The translations under genes and the position numbers were made by a program. From Neisseriaceae bacterium (GTDB lineage: Bacteria > Pseudomonadota > Gammaproteobacteria > Burkholderiales > UBA11063), in the NCBI GenBank assembly GCA_947446595.1, contig CANFGS010000012.1, forward strand, positions 1-56,648: 56,648 nt of DNA. The letters are read 5' to 3'. Positions 39,201 to 47,818 of the stretch are shown piece after piece. Within the stretch, counting starts at the first letter, position 1. Each line of letters opens with the position of its first letter. Below the pieces are notes generated by a model, which saw nothing but the letters and a program-made list of their open reading frames with translations, searched no databases and was not told where the DNA came from.

Positions 39201-40029
39201 TGCACGGGCATTACAAAGAAATAATAATCTTTATATTGAAAGTGCAACACTTAATAATTTCTCCAGTAAAACTACTTTTAGGGTTATAGATCATAGATTG
39301 AGTGAAAGTAAGGAATATACCGAACTAAGACTACGTACTCAGATTAAAGATTATGGTGCAACAATTAATAAATTAAATATTGGTGATAATCTAAAAGCTG
39401 GTAATGGAGTTTTTGATCTAGGGCTTAAATGGCGTGGTGGAATTGCTAATTTTGGAATTAAAAAAACCTTGGGGTATGCTACTTTGAATATAAAAAATGG
39501 TGAGTTTATTCATGTAAATCCTGGATTATTTGGTACATTACTTGGGGTTGTTAGTTTGAACTCTTTTACTAATGTAGGGGGATCAAATTTAAACACATTT
39601 TTTGGTAAGGGTTTTTCTTATACTAGTTGGGATATGAAGGTAGATATAATACGTGATCAATTAAAGATTGAAAATCTCAAGCTAGTTAGTGATGCTGCAT
39701 CAATTTCTTCATTTGGTACGCTTAATTTGAACAATAACACAGTTGATAGTTATTTGACAGTTGAGCCAAGGCTTGGTACAGCTGTAGCAACTACTGCGGG
39801 TATCGTAACTCTTAATCCAATTATTGGTGGAATTGTCTATTTAGGGCAGGCATTAATAGGTAATCCAGTTAATAAAGCACTCTCACTTAGTTATCATATC
39901 ACAGGTGATGTGACTAATCCTAATATAACAAACTTTGATTTAAGCGATCAAATTGAAAATAATTTCTTATCAACTACAAATATTTTATCCAATCCATCAT
40001 CAATATTTGACGTCGAAGTAAATAAGTAG
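36268..40029 (+). CDS. yhdP: YhdP-family AsmA-like envelope protein
   Basis: This 1253-residue protein has one N-terminal membrane helix (YPLAIIVSLIILLVGLASFFLL) and then a very long beta-rich periplasmic part. The length and the C-terminal AsmA-like block (GYATLNIKNGEFIHVNPG, LKLVSDAASISSFGTLNL, VEPRLGTAVATTAGIV) match YhdP. The family is thought to form hydrophobic-groove bridges that move phospholipids to the outer membrane. I use the ATG at 36268, which gives a normal anchor; a GTG at 36214 would overlap the phosphatase-like gene and add 18 residues. Confidence 0.87.
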   Translation: MRHRKRFIHYYVMYPLAIIVSLIILLVGLASFFLLNIHNYQTTIKNLLVSSTGYNVNFSKINGSFNLRFQPAINIDNIDISDIKTHHQFLHINNLKLSVSYRSLSLGKIVLSQIKLDGMDLSLNYDKDYNLSINGEIVSNLKSKSKSSFDFERFLLELHRVDLSNLNLSFINQMYDLNPINLRQVNFNFINTKGLNHNLTLKTMFGKSEINSELKFQGKSLSDISNWKSGELNISDHDNKNHNINLNANVLNGNLEYLNLRFNSNLHQLFALNNPVKGKTDLLGEIQINKNPKGVYEVSGNDLTINTESGSILNHASISGGYTLYKGGAINLSKVDLDGVSGLNLYQFSDRVNLGGYFESINFSWGGNLLSPEHMLLNTHFNDIVVNSRESTIPSINNINGNLNLESNSGALYISLKSSKFDYPNQLVKPIIIESLNATTNWVVESNLGIVFNLQNANLQTKDFTLNTSGKYYSESNIVDLKASIDKIKISDTTDYMPKNQKVISDFIKSAMTNGSLSNLRLSINGEADKIPFNNGDGKFSYSESFSDVTLKFAPSWGAVTHVNGNLTAQNQAVKVNINSGRLNNFNISKTSSTVSDFMADNPTIDMDGYGSGSTSDFIDYLKTTPLKSKLSYQPQQLIGKSEVAVKLELPIITPDKLKLSGKWSFINNDIDFGSKVPYISNLNGILDFTKKGIIASNLSANALDSEFKLSILDDSHYQLLSPNLDYVALGELIGIPKSNILSGRAATLLDYDVTNKHISISSNLQGVKFNAPEPLNKNESEIKQLTLNFNQNFNQLNINYGNTLYALVNMDDQMKFKSAKVGLGTSELNIKYNNNVPLTINTSLKNLYITKWADFYKQLPSSRSASGGSNIYPIQIQLKTDALWVDNYNIDGGSIDVAISANKVVAGINMPDVYGDLIYQKNKLWLNLDKLLISKENFVDMQNESRANLNTTKTTIPDIFIKIKNFYVQNNYFGELNARALQRNNNLYIESATLNNFSSKTTFRVIDHRLSESKEYTELRLRTQIKDYGATINKLNIGDNLKAGNGVFDLGLKWRGGIANFGIKKTLGYATLNIKNGEFIHVNPGLFGTLLGVVSLNSFTNVGGSNLNTFFGKGFSYTSWDMKVDIIRDQLKIENLKLVSDAASISSFGTLNLNNNTVDSYLTVEPRLGTAVATTAGIVTLNPIIGGIVYLGQALIGNPVNKALSLSYHITGDVTNPNITNFDLSDQIENNFLSTTNILSNPSSIFDVEVNK

Positions 40030-40393
40030 CATTTATTGTATATGCATCTTAGTGCATGGGTATCATAATTATCATTTCGTTTAGTTTCTATAATTTAACT
40101 GCTACTTATGATAATGGAACTCGGGTCGTCCTGAGTTTGCAAATCATAAATAAATTTGACATTGTTATATAGTTTAATATAAACTATTATCGCAGTATAT
40201 CTATTATAAAGCCATAATAATCTAATTAGATATTAATGGATTTAATAATTTATACTAAGTTAAATTAATTTTAAAAGGAAGAAAAATGAAAAAGATATTA
40301 TAAACTTATAATATAGTAATTAGATATTATTATAAGGTGTTAATGGCTTCAATAATTCATACTAAGTTAAATTAATTTTAAAAGGAAGAAAAA
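40030..40393. other. 364-bp gene-free leader region before the RHS locus
   Basis: No gene is visible here. It holds a hairpin at 40118-40137 (AACTCGGG and CCTGAGTT, 8 bp with one wobble, loop TCGT) without a T-run, a good sigma70 promoter at 40156-40183, and a duplicated ribosome-site segment from 40223 onward. Base composition is even more AT-rich than the surroundings. Confidence 0.7.
40156..40183 (+). promoter_or_regulatory. Sigma70 promoter of the small secreted protein/RHS pair
   Basis: TTGACA (40156-40161) and TATAAA (40178-40183) are separated by 16 bases. This is the closest match to a full -35/-10 promoter in the window. It lies about 210 bp before the first complete gene, leaving a long AT-rich leader. 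Confidence 0.6.
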
Positions 40394-40396
40394 ATG
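40223..40396 (+). repeat. Tandem duplication of a leader with ribosome site and start codon
   Basis: The stretch from 40223 to about 40291 (TAATTAGATATTA, then TTAATGG..TACTAAGTTAAATTAATT, AAAAGGAAGAAAA and ATGAAAAA) recurs at 40317-40400 with few changes and one ~10-base insertion. The second copy starts the 184-residue secreted protein. In the first copy the start codon at 40286 opens a frame of only five codons (MKKIL, stop at 40301-40303). It therefore looks like a duplicate whose coding part has been lost, or a short leader peptide. Confidence 0.85.
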
Positions 40397-40948
40397 AAAA
40401 AAAATATTATATTAAAATCATTTTTTGTTGTTACAGCACTTACCTTAATTATTAATAATGCATATGCTGATAAAGTTCATAAAAAGCTTAAAGGTGCAGG
40501 AGGTGGTATTGGGTTTTGTTATTATAGTCCTACTCCACCAATTCCTGGTAGCCAGATGATACTTAACATAAATAGAATTGGTGATCATTGTCTACACACA
40601 CTTCCTGATGCTACAGCCACTATTTCTGTAACTCAGGTGGGTTTAAATTGTAGTAGTTATTCAAATTTTGAATTTGATAATGGTATTTTCGACGGTTGCC
40701 GTTTTTCTAGTGCATATCTTCTGTATAATGTTCAAGAAAGTTCTCCTGGTAGTACTGGATATAATGCAAGTGTTGACATATATGAAACCAATGGTGATAC
40801 CTTGGAATTAAATCATGATGGATTTCCATCATCTAATGATGCAAGTATATGTAACTCAAAAGGTTTATGTGGTAGTTCAACTTCTGTTGATTGTTATCAT
40901 GATAACAGCTGTAATAATGCAACTGTAATACTCAACACACCTAAATAA
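40394..40948 (+). CDS. Small Cys-rich secreted protein, unknown function
   Basis: This 184-residue protein has a clear signal peptide (MKKNIILKSFFVVTALTLI, cleavage after NNAYA). The mature part has eight cysteines (GFCYY, DHCLH, LNCSS, DGCRF, SICNS, GLCGS, VDCYH, NSCNN), an even number fit for four disulfides, and little charge. I do not recognise the family. It has a good AAAAGGAAG ribosome site and lies 26 bp before the RHS gene, so the two are probably cotranscribed. It could be a partner, an adhesin or a cognate binding protein; this is open. Confidence 0.7.
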   Translation: MKKNIILKSFFVVTALTLIINNAYADKVHKKLKGAGGGIGFCYYSPTPPIPGSQMILNINRIGDHCLHTLPDATATISVTQVGLNCSSYSNFEFDNGIFDGCRFSSAYLLYNVQESSPGSTGYNASVDIYETNGDTLELNHDGFPSSNDASICNSKGLCGSSTSVDCYHDNSCNNATVILNTPK

Positions 40949-40974
40949 ACTTATTGATTAAGAAAGATGCCACC

Positions 40975-43900
40975 ATGAGTCACATTATACTTAAAATCAA
41001 GTACTTAATTAGATTGTGTCTAGTATCGGCATTGCTATTCTTTTGTAATATTAGTAGTAATGGTACTCGTGGTGGTGCTAATTCTAAGGTAAATACAGCA
41101 ACAGCTAATGAGGCAAGTAGTTATCAAGGGTCACAAGCATATAATAGCTCGCTGTTTAGTGCTGAAGAAGTAAATGGACAAACTGGTAGTTTGAGTCTTA
41201 GTCGTGACTTATTAAATATTAATGGAATTACTAAAGATATTAATCTAACTTTAAAGTTAAATTACTCAAGTAATAATACTAGTGTTGGGATACTTAATTT
41301 ACCTAGAGGGTGGAATTATCTTTTATCATACGTTATTCCTGGTAATGCAAATAATACCGGCGGTTCAGTTAATATTGATGGACGCACATATGTTTTTGAT
41401 CGTAATTGGAGTGACAATACTGGGTACAAATCAGGGTTACGTTATATTAATAATCATGCAGTTAATTTCACTGATGTATTTCCAGATCAACCTTTAAAAT
41501 GTAATATTCCAAACCCGCAGTTATATCATTATATATATAGCAATGCTGATGGTGGCCATGAGTATTTTGACGTTAATGGTAAATTAATAGCGCGCGATAA
41601 TGCTTTTAATAACTGTATTAGTTATTACTATCAAGATCTTGGTAGTATATATAACTCATATTTGACTCATATTGTTGATAGTTATGGTCAAAGCTATAGT
41701 TTTGGTTATAGAAGAAATAAAGTAGAGATATCTAATGCAGATAATAAATTATTATCTAGTTTTTACTTTGATGACAATGGTGTAATTTCATTTAGTGATG
41801 CAATGGGATATATAACCAGTTATGATTATGATTATGATAGTTTACAGATTAATCAAATAGTTTATCCCTCAGGTTTAGTTACAGGAGTTAAGTATACTAA
41901 ACTTGCTTATACAAGTTGTGATGGTGGTACTGGTGGTATTAGTGTAGTGAGTGGTTTAATACATACATCTGGTAGTTCTAATCTAGATGAGACTACATAT
42001 AGTTATGGTGATAATGTTAATAGTCCAAATTATACCGGATATGGAGTTACTTGTATTGGTGGTAATACAGATAAGTTGATGGATAGTAATAAATACGATT
42101 ATATATATTTTGTTACTATTATAAAACGTGGAGTTGAAAAGAAGTCTCCTAATCAAACTTCAAGAGTTTATTATAATTTTCTGCACTTACCTGTTGAGCA
42201 AGACATTTTGGATAGCTCCGGAGTGGTTCATACGCAAACTCTCTATACTTATGATATTGATCCTAATAAAACCATTAGAAGTGCAAGTTATGCTCAACCA
42301 ATTAGTGAGACTAAGAGTAATGAAAGTATTATTACATCAAGAGTTATAAATGGCTATGATGATTACAATCAACTAATTAGTAAACAGAGTTCGGTGCTAA
42401 TAAAGGGGCGTGGTTTAGTTAAATATCGTACTAGCACAACTAAATACTTTGCGTCTCCTTTTTATGTACCTCAAACAACAACAGATATAGATGAGATAAA
42501 AGGAAAAACTCTTATTACCAGTAATAGTTTAACGGCTGATAATAAGAATATAGGTACTAGTACTATTTTGTACGATAATAAGCCATGGAAAATCCATAGT
42601 TATGAGTATGAGAGTAACGGTCGTATTGTGAGTGATAAGTTAGAGTGGGGTGATGGTACGCATGATGGTATTAGTAGTACTATTACTAGATACGCATATA
42701 CTTATGCAAATGGCGAATTGAATGTAACCACTACCGATGGCGAAGGTAACAATCATACAACAATTTCAAGTACTAAATTACTTGGTTCTCCGATATTACA
42801 ATATATAACTCCCAGTGGTGATATAACTACGCATACATATGATGATGACGGGCGTGAATTGAGTATTAAAACCCCTGCTGGAGCTAAACAAAATACTGCT
42901 TATACAGTTAGCCCTAATAATAATACTATTACGAAGACTGATGCTATAGGCTATAAGCAAGTCATTACTTATAATGCTCTAGGTAAGCCAATATTGGTAC
43001 AAGATAATGGCAATGATAATAAGGAGCTAAGAGTAATAGAACGAGATGATTACTACTTAGGTGGATTATTATCTAGTAAGACGGATAAATTAGGTAATAC
43101 TACAACATATGAATATGATGAGTTCGGTCGTATGATTAATAGTACTGATAGTTTAAATAATACAATTACTACTGGTTATGATGATAGTAATCTAAAGAGT
43201 AGCTCACAATTAAATGGTATTCCTTTTAAGTCTAAAACATTAGATGGAGCTGGTGCTACAATAGCACTTGCGACATATTCTGGTGGTGGTACATCTGATA
43301 CAGATAAGATTAGTAATGATGGGTTTGGTCGTAAAGTATTTGACTTATATACTTTAGGTGCTTCTAGTTATAAGACAACATATAGTTATGATGCTTCTAA
43401 TCATGAGGTAAAAAGTAATACTGTTGGTTATGATGGAATTACAATCACCAAGAGTACATTAAGAGATTTACTTTATAATCCATTAAGTGTAACTACAACT
43501 GTTTCTGGCAAAGGCACTCATAGTTCAGGGGTTAATAGCTATAATAAGGTTGGTAATTTAATTAGTGTTACAAATGCTTTGGGAACTAAGAGTATATATT
43601 ATGATAAAAATGGACGTATGTCTAGTATAAAAGAGTACGATGGTACTATAATTAGCTATAAATATGATAAAGACGATAATAATATCATGCAGTCATGGAG
43701 TGGAGGTAATACAATATCTAAAAGTTATGATGTAAATCACCATGTTTTGAGTATTATAGATAATAATGGTAGTATTTATTATAGTTATACTAATAATGGA
43801 TTACTCAAGAGCGTAAAATATCCTGATGGCAATATGGTAAATTATGTTTATAATGATAATGATCAGCTAATTAGTAAAACTAATGTATTTGGAATGACTA

Positions 43901-45756
43901 CCAACTATACTTATGATAGATATGGTAGGACTAGCACAATTACCACGCCCAAAAGTACTTTAAGGTATAATTATTATGATAATACATCAATAAATGGGAG
44001 ATATGGGTTATTAGGTGGTATGACTTTAAAAGATGGAGAGTCTGATATTATTAGTCATGTATATGATTATGACATTTGGAATCAAATTACTAAAGATACC
44101 ATTACTGAGGACGGGCATACAGTTACGCTTAGTTATACTCGAGATAATCTGCATCATCTAAAAAAGATGAATAGCAGTAGTGATATTTCTGATCCAGCAT
44201 TAAATGTAAATAAGAGCTATAGCTATGATTCATTAAATGAGTTGTTAAGTGCTAGTGCAAGTTATAGTGATCAAAAAACATCTAATGAGAACTATAGTTA
44301 TGATGCAGCTGGTAATATACTAACTTATACTAAAGATGGAATAACTACTATTTATAGCTATAATGATAGTGATCAATTATTAAGTGTTAATGATAGCAAA
44401 ATAATCTATGATGGACGTGGTAATATGTTAAATGATCCTGATGGGAATAATTATACATATAACTTACAAGACGAGTTAGTTCAGGTTAATACTAATGCTG
44501 AGAGTGAGGGTGGTGTAGTAAGTTATAGTTATTATCCGAATGCACTACTTAAAACCAAAATGAAGTCTTTTAATAGTACAACCTTTTATTATGATAATAG
44601 CCATGCTGATGCGATATCAAGTTCAAATGGCATAAAGCAAACTAGTTTATTATTAGATATTTCTGGATCACTTATAGCTAGTTATAGAAATAAAGAGGTT
44701 AGCTACTACTTAAAAGCAGCTAATTCTAATATAGGGTTATTTGATAATAAAGGTCAGTTGCAAAATAGTTATAAGTACCTTGCCTATGGTCAGGTTACGG
44801 GTAGAAATAAAACAGATACGGCACAGAGTTTTTTATGGAATCAGGAGTATAATGATATTGACACACAATTAGTATACTTAAGAGCTAGATTTTATAATCC
44901 AAAACTAATGCGGTTTATGAATGCTGATACGGTTGCAGTTCCTAATTTATATAGCTTTGGTAATGGAAACCCTATTGATAATATTGACCCAAGTGGACAT
45001 ATGTCAACATCGGATTGGATTAACATTGGAGCTGGTATATCTGCAGGAATCGCTGCAATATTTACAGCTGGAGCTACTGGATTTTTAGGAGTATCATTTG
45101 AAGCGACTGCAAACACAGCAGTTATAGGTACAACATCTGCTGCAACCGTTGCTGCAACATCTGCGTTGGTATTAAATGCAGGAGCGACTACTTATAATGC
45201 TATATACGATGCTCAACACGGTGGCTTAAATTCCAGTGATTATATAAATATCGGATTAACTGTTATTCCATTTGCATTTCAATTAGTTAGTGCAAAAATA
45301 GCAACCAGATTTTCTGAATATCAAAATTTTATGAAATTTAATCGTCAAGAATTTGAAAATCTATTGAGGATCCGAAATGAAATTGTAGCATCTTCTGCTA
45401 ATGGTATCGATTTTCGCACAACTTGGAATGATTCGGAGGCAATTAGAGGAGCAGTAAAGCCAGGAATAACTAAATCGGAATGGGATGTACAACTCAGCAA
45501 CATTCGTGAAAAAGGAATAAATGGCATTAAATTTGACGTAAGAGTTGGTAGAGGTCTTAATAATATGATTGCAAATGGTGCAAATAATGATGAATTAGCC
45601 AGTGCCCTTGATAACTATGATCGTATAAAGACAAATAGATCCGCGGTATGGAGTAATAATACAGAAACAATGGATGATTTATGTATGATATGTGGTGAGA
45701 TGGGATATAAATCTCCAGGAACTTTCTTAAACTCTTATAATAGGGATCAATTTTGA
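40975..45756 (+). CDS. RHS/YD-repeat secreted protein with variable C-terminal domain
   Basis: This 1593-residue protein has an N-terminal signal-type segment (LVSALLFFC) and a long series of YD repeats (YDDDGRE, YDEFGRM, YDKNGRM, YDRYGRT, YDAAGN) from about residue 500. The RHS core ends in LRARFYNPKLMRFMNADTV and YSFGNGNPIDNIDPSGH (to residue 1342). The final 251 residues form a separate module: an Ala/Gly-rich hydrophobic stretch, then a soluble end with FRTTWNDSEAIRGAV and DLCMICGEMGY. Such tips are often toxins, but I do not recognise this one. ATG at 40975 is preferred to TTG at 40954. No immunity gene follows. Confidence 0.88.
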   Translation: MSHIILKIKYLIRLCLVSALLFFCNISSNGTRGGANSKVNTATANEASSYQGSQAYNSSLFSAEEVNGQTGSLSLSRDLLNINGITKDINLTLKLNYSSNNTSVGILNLPRGWNYLLSYVIPGNANNTGGSVNIDGRTYVFDRNWSDNTGYKSGLRYINNHAVNFTDVFPDQPLKCNIPNPQLYHYIYSNADGGHEYFDVNGKLIARDNAFNNCISYYYQDLGSIYNSYLTHIVDSYGQSYSFGYRRNKVEISNADNKLLSSFYFDDNGVISFSDAMGYITSYDYDYDSLQINQIVYPSGLVTGVKYTKLAYTSCDGGTGGISVVSGLIHTSGSSNLDETTYSYGDNVNSPNYTGYGVTCIGGNTDKLMDSNKYDYIYFVTIIKRGVEKKSPNQTSRVYYNFLHLPVEQDILDSSGVVHTQTLYTYDIDPNKTIRSASYAQPISETKSNESIITSRVINGYDDYNQLISKQSSVLIKGRGLVKYRTSTTKYFASPFYVPQTTTDIDEIKGKTLITSNSLTADNKNIGTSTILYDNKPWKIHSYEYESNGRIVSDKLEWGDGTHDGISSTITRYAYTYANGELNVTTTDGEGNNHTTISSTKLLGSPILQYITPSGDITTHTYDDDGRELSIKTPAGAKQNTAYTVSPNNNTITKTDAIGYKQVITYNALGKPILVQDNGNDNKELRVIERDDYYLGGLLSSKTDKLGNTTTYEYDEFGRMINSTDSLNNTITTGYDDSNLKSSSQLNGIPFKSKTLDGAGATIALATYSGGGTSDTDKISNDGFGRKVFDLYTLGASSYKTTYSYDASNHEVKSNTVGYDGITITKSTLRDLLYNPLSVTTTVSGKGTHSSGVNSYNKVGNLISVTNALGTKSIYYDKNGRMSSIKEYDGTIISYKYDKDDNNIMQSWSGGNTISKSYDVNHHVLSIIDNNGSIYYSYTNNGLLKSVKYPDGNMVNYVYNDNDQLISKTNVFGMTTNYTYDRYGRTSTITTPKSTLRYNYYDNTSINGRYGLLGGMTLKDGESDIISHVYDYDIWNQITKDTITEDGHTVTLSYTRDNLHHLKKMNSSSDISDPALNVNKSYSYDSLNELLSASASYSDQKTSNENYSYDAAGNILTYTKDGITTIYSYNDSDQLLSVNDSKIIYDGRGNMLNDPDGNNYTYNLQDELVQVNTNAESEGGVVSYSYYPNALLKTKMKSFNSTTFYYDNSHADAISSSNGIKQTSLLLDISGSLIASYRNKEVSYYLKAANSNIGLFDNKGQLQNSYKYLAYGQVTGRNKTDTAQSFLWNQEYNDIDTQLVYLRARFYNPKLMRFMNADTVAVPNLYSFGNGNPIDNIDPSGHMSTSDWINIGAGISAGIAAIFTAGATGFLGVSFEATANTAVIGTTSAATVAATSALVLNAGATTYNAIYDAQHGGLNSSDYINIGLTVIPFAFQLVSAKIATRFSEYQNFMKFNRQEFENLLRIRNEIVASSANGIDFRTTWNDSEAIRGAVKPGITKSEWDVQLSNIREKGINGIKFDVRVGRGLNNMIANGANNDELASALDNYDRIKTNRSAVWSNNTETMDDLCMICGEMGYKSPGTFLNSYNRDQF

Positions 45757-45769
45757 TTCACTCTTACGG

Positions 45770-45798
45770 AAATAATTAAAGTAAAATTCTAATTATTT
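45770..45798 (+). terminator. AT-only inverted repeat after the RHS gene
   Basis: AAATAATTA and TAATTATTT form a 9-bp stem with an 11-base loop and end in T's, 13 bp after the RHS stop. With no G-C pairs it would be a weak terminator at best. Confidence 0.3.
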
Positions 45799-45872
45799 TA
45801 TGAGCTAATATTGTGTGTGGAGTCAAAATATCGCTATGTTCATTATAGTATTTTTTAATGATAAGTGAATGA

Positions 45873-46016
45873 TGCGCTGATTGTATTGCAAAAGGTAGGC
45901 AAAATAACCTAACAAAAGCACAAAGCAGGAAGTTAGACAAAAGAATTAAAATCGAACCGCTAATTATCTTAGTTTGGTTATATTGCTTAAAAATTAGTCA
46001 GTTTTATATAACTTAA
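45873..46016 (+). pseudogene. Possible decayed IS5-type transposase C-terminal fragment
   Basis: The 320-bp gap between the RHS gene and deaD has no intact gene. One open stretch of 47 codons without a start reads KGRQNNLTKAQSRKLDKRIK followed by IEPLIILVWLYCLKISQ. This recalls the end of IS5-group transposases, where a basic stretch leads into KRR.AIEP.IGHLK. The IGHLK block itself is broken. The similarity is by eye only and could be chance. Confidence 0.3.
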
Positions 46017-46049
46017 AAGCCGAAATATCTATTAAGATAATTCAGCTTT

Positions 46050-46071
46050 GAAAAACGCCAATATTCAGCGT
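46050..46071 (-). terminator. Rho-independent terminator of deaD
   Basis: On the minus strand ACGCTG and TGGCGT pair (four Watson-Crick pairs plus two wobbles) around a 5-base loop and run into TTTTT. It lies directly after the deaD stop. Confidence 0.5.
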
Positions 46072-46076
46072 CAACT

Positions 46077-47696
46077 TTAGCGTTTGGCACGGCTAACTAG
46101 GGGCTTACGTCTTTCGTCACTATTGATAGTGCGAAGTATAATCTCAGCTTCATCAAAAGGAACTGATATAAACGAAAAATTGTCCATAATTCGAATATCT
46201 TGTACCTTACGTGCTGGAGTTTTACATTCATTGAATAATAATTCTAATAGCTTCTTCGGAGTATATCCATCTCTCTTACCAAGAGCGATAAACAATCGTG
46301 ATTGATCACTATTAGTGAAACGTTCACTTCCTCTGTCGTCATTACGATCATTACGCTTCTCATTAGGTTTTTCAGGGCTTGTATACTGGAAGTAATTTTG
46401 TGGTAGAAACTCATCACCATAAGCATGGCGTAAAATAGCCGCAGTTACAACTTCAGGGCTCTTATCAGTTAAAAGAGTCTTAGCAATTTCAACATATTCA
46501 TTAAAATCATTTTCTTGAATAATTTCATTAACAAAAGCTTCAAGCGCTTCTTTTTTGGCTGCAATAACTTCTTTTATAGTAGGTGCATCTTGACGCTTGA
46601 TATTGGTTTTTGTCATTCTTTGAATACGAGTTAGTTGATACGCATCTTTTTTGGTGATAAATGTAATAGCAATACCTTTATTACCAGCACGACCTGTACG
46701 GCCAATACGATGCACATATGACTCAGCTTCAGCAGGGACAGAGTAATTTATAACGTGCGTTAGATTGCTAACGTCAATACCACGAGCAGCTACGTCTGTA
46801 GCAACTAGGATATTTATTTGCTTACTCTTAAATGCTGCCAAGGTTTTATTTCTAAGTGCTTGGGTGATATCACCATGTATCGCTTCAGCTAGATATCCAC
46901 GAGCTTTAAGACGAGATGTAATGTCGTCAGTCTCATGTTTGGTGCGTGCAAATACGATACCGTAGAATTCGCGTTCAAAATCTAGTACGCGACATAGAGT
47001 ATCAAATTTTTCTGATTCACGAAGCTCGAAATAAATCTGCTCAGTTAAATCAGCTGTCATATCTTTGTTTTCAACTTTTAGGATCTTAAATTCACCCATG
47101 TATTTCTTAGCAATGCTAAGAATAGAACTTGGCATGGTAGCTGAAAAGAATAGCATTCTTTGTTCTTTATTGGTTTGTTTTAAAATTTCTTCAATAGCAT
47201 CTACAAAGCCCATATTTAGCATTTCATCTGCTTCATCTAGAACAAAATATTCCAGATTTTTTAGATTTAGAACCTTACGTTCTAATAAATCAATAATACG
47301 CCCAGGAGTACCAACGATAATGTCAGCACCGCGTTTAATATTTTTAATTTGTTGATCAATTGATTGACCACCATATACTGGATATACTTTTAAGTTTGAT
47401 TTACCAATTAGTGAATACATTTCATCAGATACTTGATTAGCAAGTTCACGTGTTGGAGTTAAAATCAGAGCTTTAGTAGAACCGTTTTCTGATACAATAG
47501 TTTCGATAATAGGAATCGAAAATGCAGCTGTTTTACCAGTACCAGTTTGGGCTTGACCAATAATATTTGATTTTTCTTTAAGAAACTCAGGAATAACAAG
47601 AGCTTGAATTTTACTAGGTTCTTCAAAACCTTTTTTATTTAGTGCTTCGATCATTGCTGAACTTATTCCAAGTTCCGCAAAAGTAGTTTTTGACAT
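46077..47696 (-). CDS. deaD: DEAD-box RNA helicase DeaD/CsdA
   Basis: This 539-residue helicase has the full motif set: Q motif FEEPSKIQALVIP, AQTGTGKTAAF, PTRELANQV, VLDEADEMLNMGF, FSATMP, VATDVAARGID and HRIGRTGRAG. The C-terminal DbpA-type RNA-binding domain ends the chain (RLFIALGKRDGYTPKKLLEL). It helps ribosome assembly and mRNA turnover, often in the cold. The linker region has an Arg/Asp-rich stretch (NEKRNDRNDDRGSERF). It is shorter than E. coli DeaD. It is divergent from ubiH. Confidence 0.94.
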   Translation of the reverse strand: MSKTTFAELGISSAMIEALNKKGFEEPSKIQALVIPEFLKEKSNIIGQAQTGTGKTAAFSIPIIETIVSENGSTKALILTPTRELANQVSDEMYSLIGKSNLKVYPVYGGQSIDQQIKNIKRGADIIVGTPGRIIDLLERKVLNLKNLEYFVLDEADEMLNMGFVDAIEEILKQTNKEQRMLFFSATMPSSILSIAKKYMGEFKILKVENKDMTADLTEQIYFELRESEKFDTLCRVLDFEREFYGIVFARTKHETDDITSRLKARGYLAEAIHGDITQALRNKTLAAFKSKQINILVATDVAARGIDVSNLTHVINYSVPAEAESYVHRIGRTGRAGNKGIAITFITKKDAYQLTRIQRMTKTNIKRQDAPTIKEVIAAKKEALEAFVNEIIQENDFNEYVEIAKTLLTDKSPEVVTAAILRHAYGDEFLPQNYFQYTSPEKPNEKRNDRNDDRGSERFTNSDQSRLFIALGKRDGYTPKKLLELLFNECKTPARKVQDIRIMDNFSFISVPFDEAEIILRTINSDERRKPLVSRAKR

Positions 47697-47723
47697 GTTT
47701 ATAATACCTTTAAAAAGTACGTA

Positions 47724-47732
47724 ATTATATCA
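47724..47732 (-). promoter_or_regulatory. Extended -10 promoter of deaD
   Basis: The minus strand reads TGATATAAT, the same extended -10 as before hemA and ppsR, 27 bp before the deaD start. Confidence 0.6.
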
Positions 47733-47758
47733 TAAAACCAATAGGTTATGTATCTCTA

Positions 47759-47788
47759 TTGCTGTTATAGTCAAAATAATGTTACAAT
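47759..47788 (+). promoter_or_regulatory. Sigma70-like promoter of ubiH
   Basis: TTGCTG and TACAAT are 18 bases apart, about 30 bp before the ubiH start. An AAAAGG ribosome site follows. Confidence 0.5.
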
Positions 47789-47818
47789 CGCTGTATTATT
47801 TAACAAAAGGTATTACGT

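Noticed and set aside
40118-40137. Hairpin AACTCGGG/CCTGAGTT as terminator of yhdP
   Set aside because: No T-run follows and it lies about 90 bp after the gene; noted only as a structure in the leader region.
45757-46076. A hidden immunity gene after the RHS protein
   Set aside because: No frame on either strand with a start, ribosome site and useful length could be found.
46765-47355. Plus-strand open frames opposite deaD
   Set aside because: They mirror the codons of a well-supported DEAD-box gene and have no family features.
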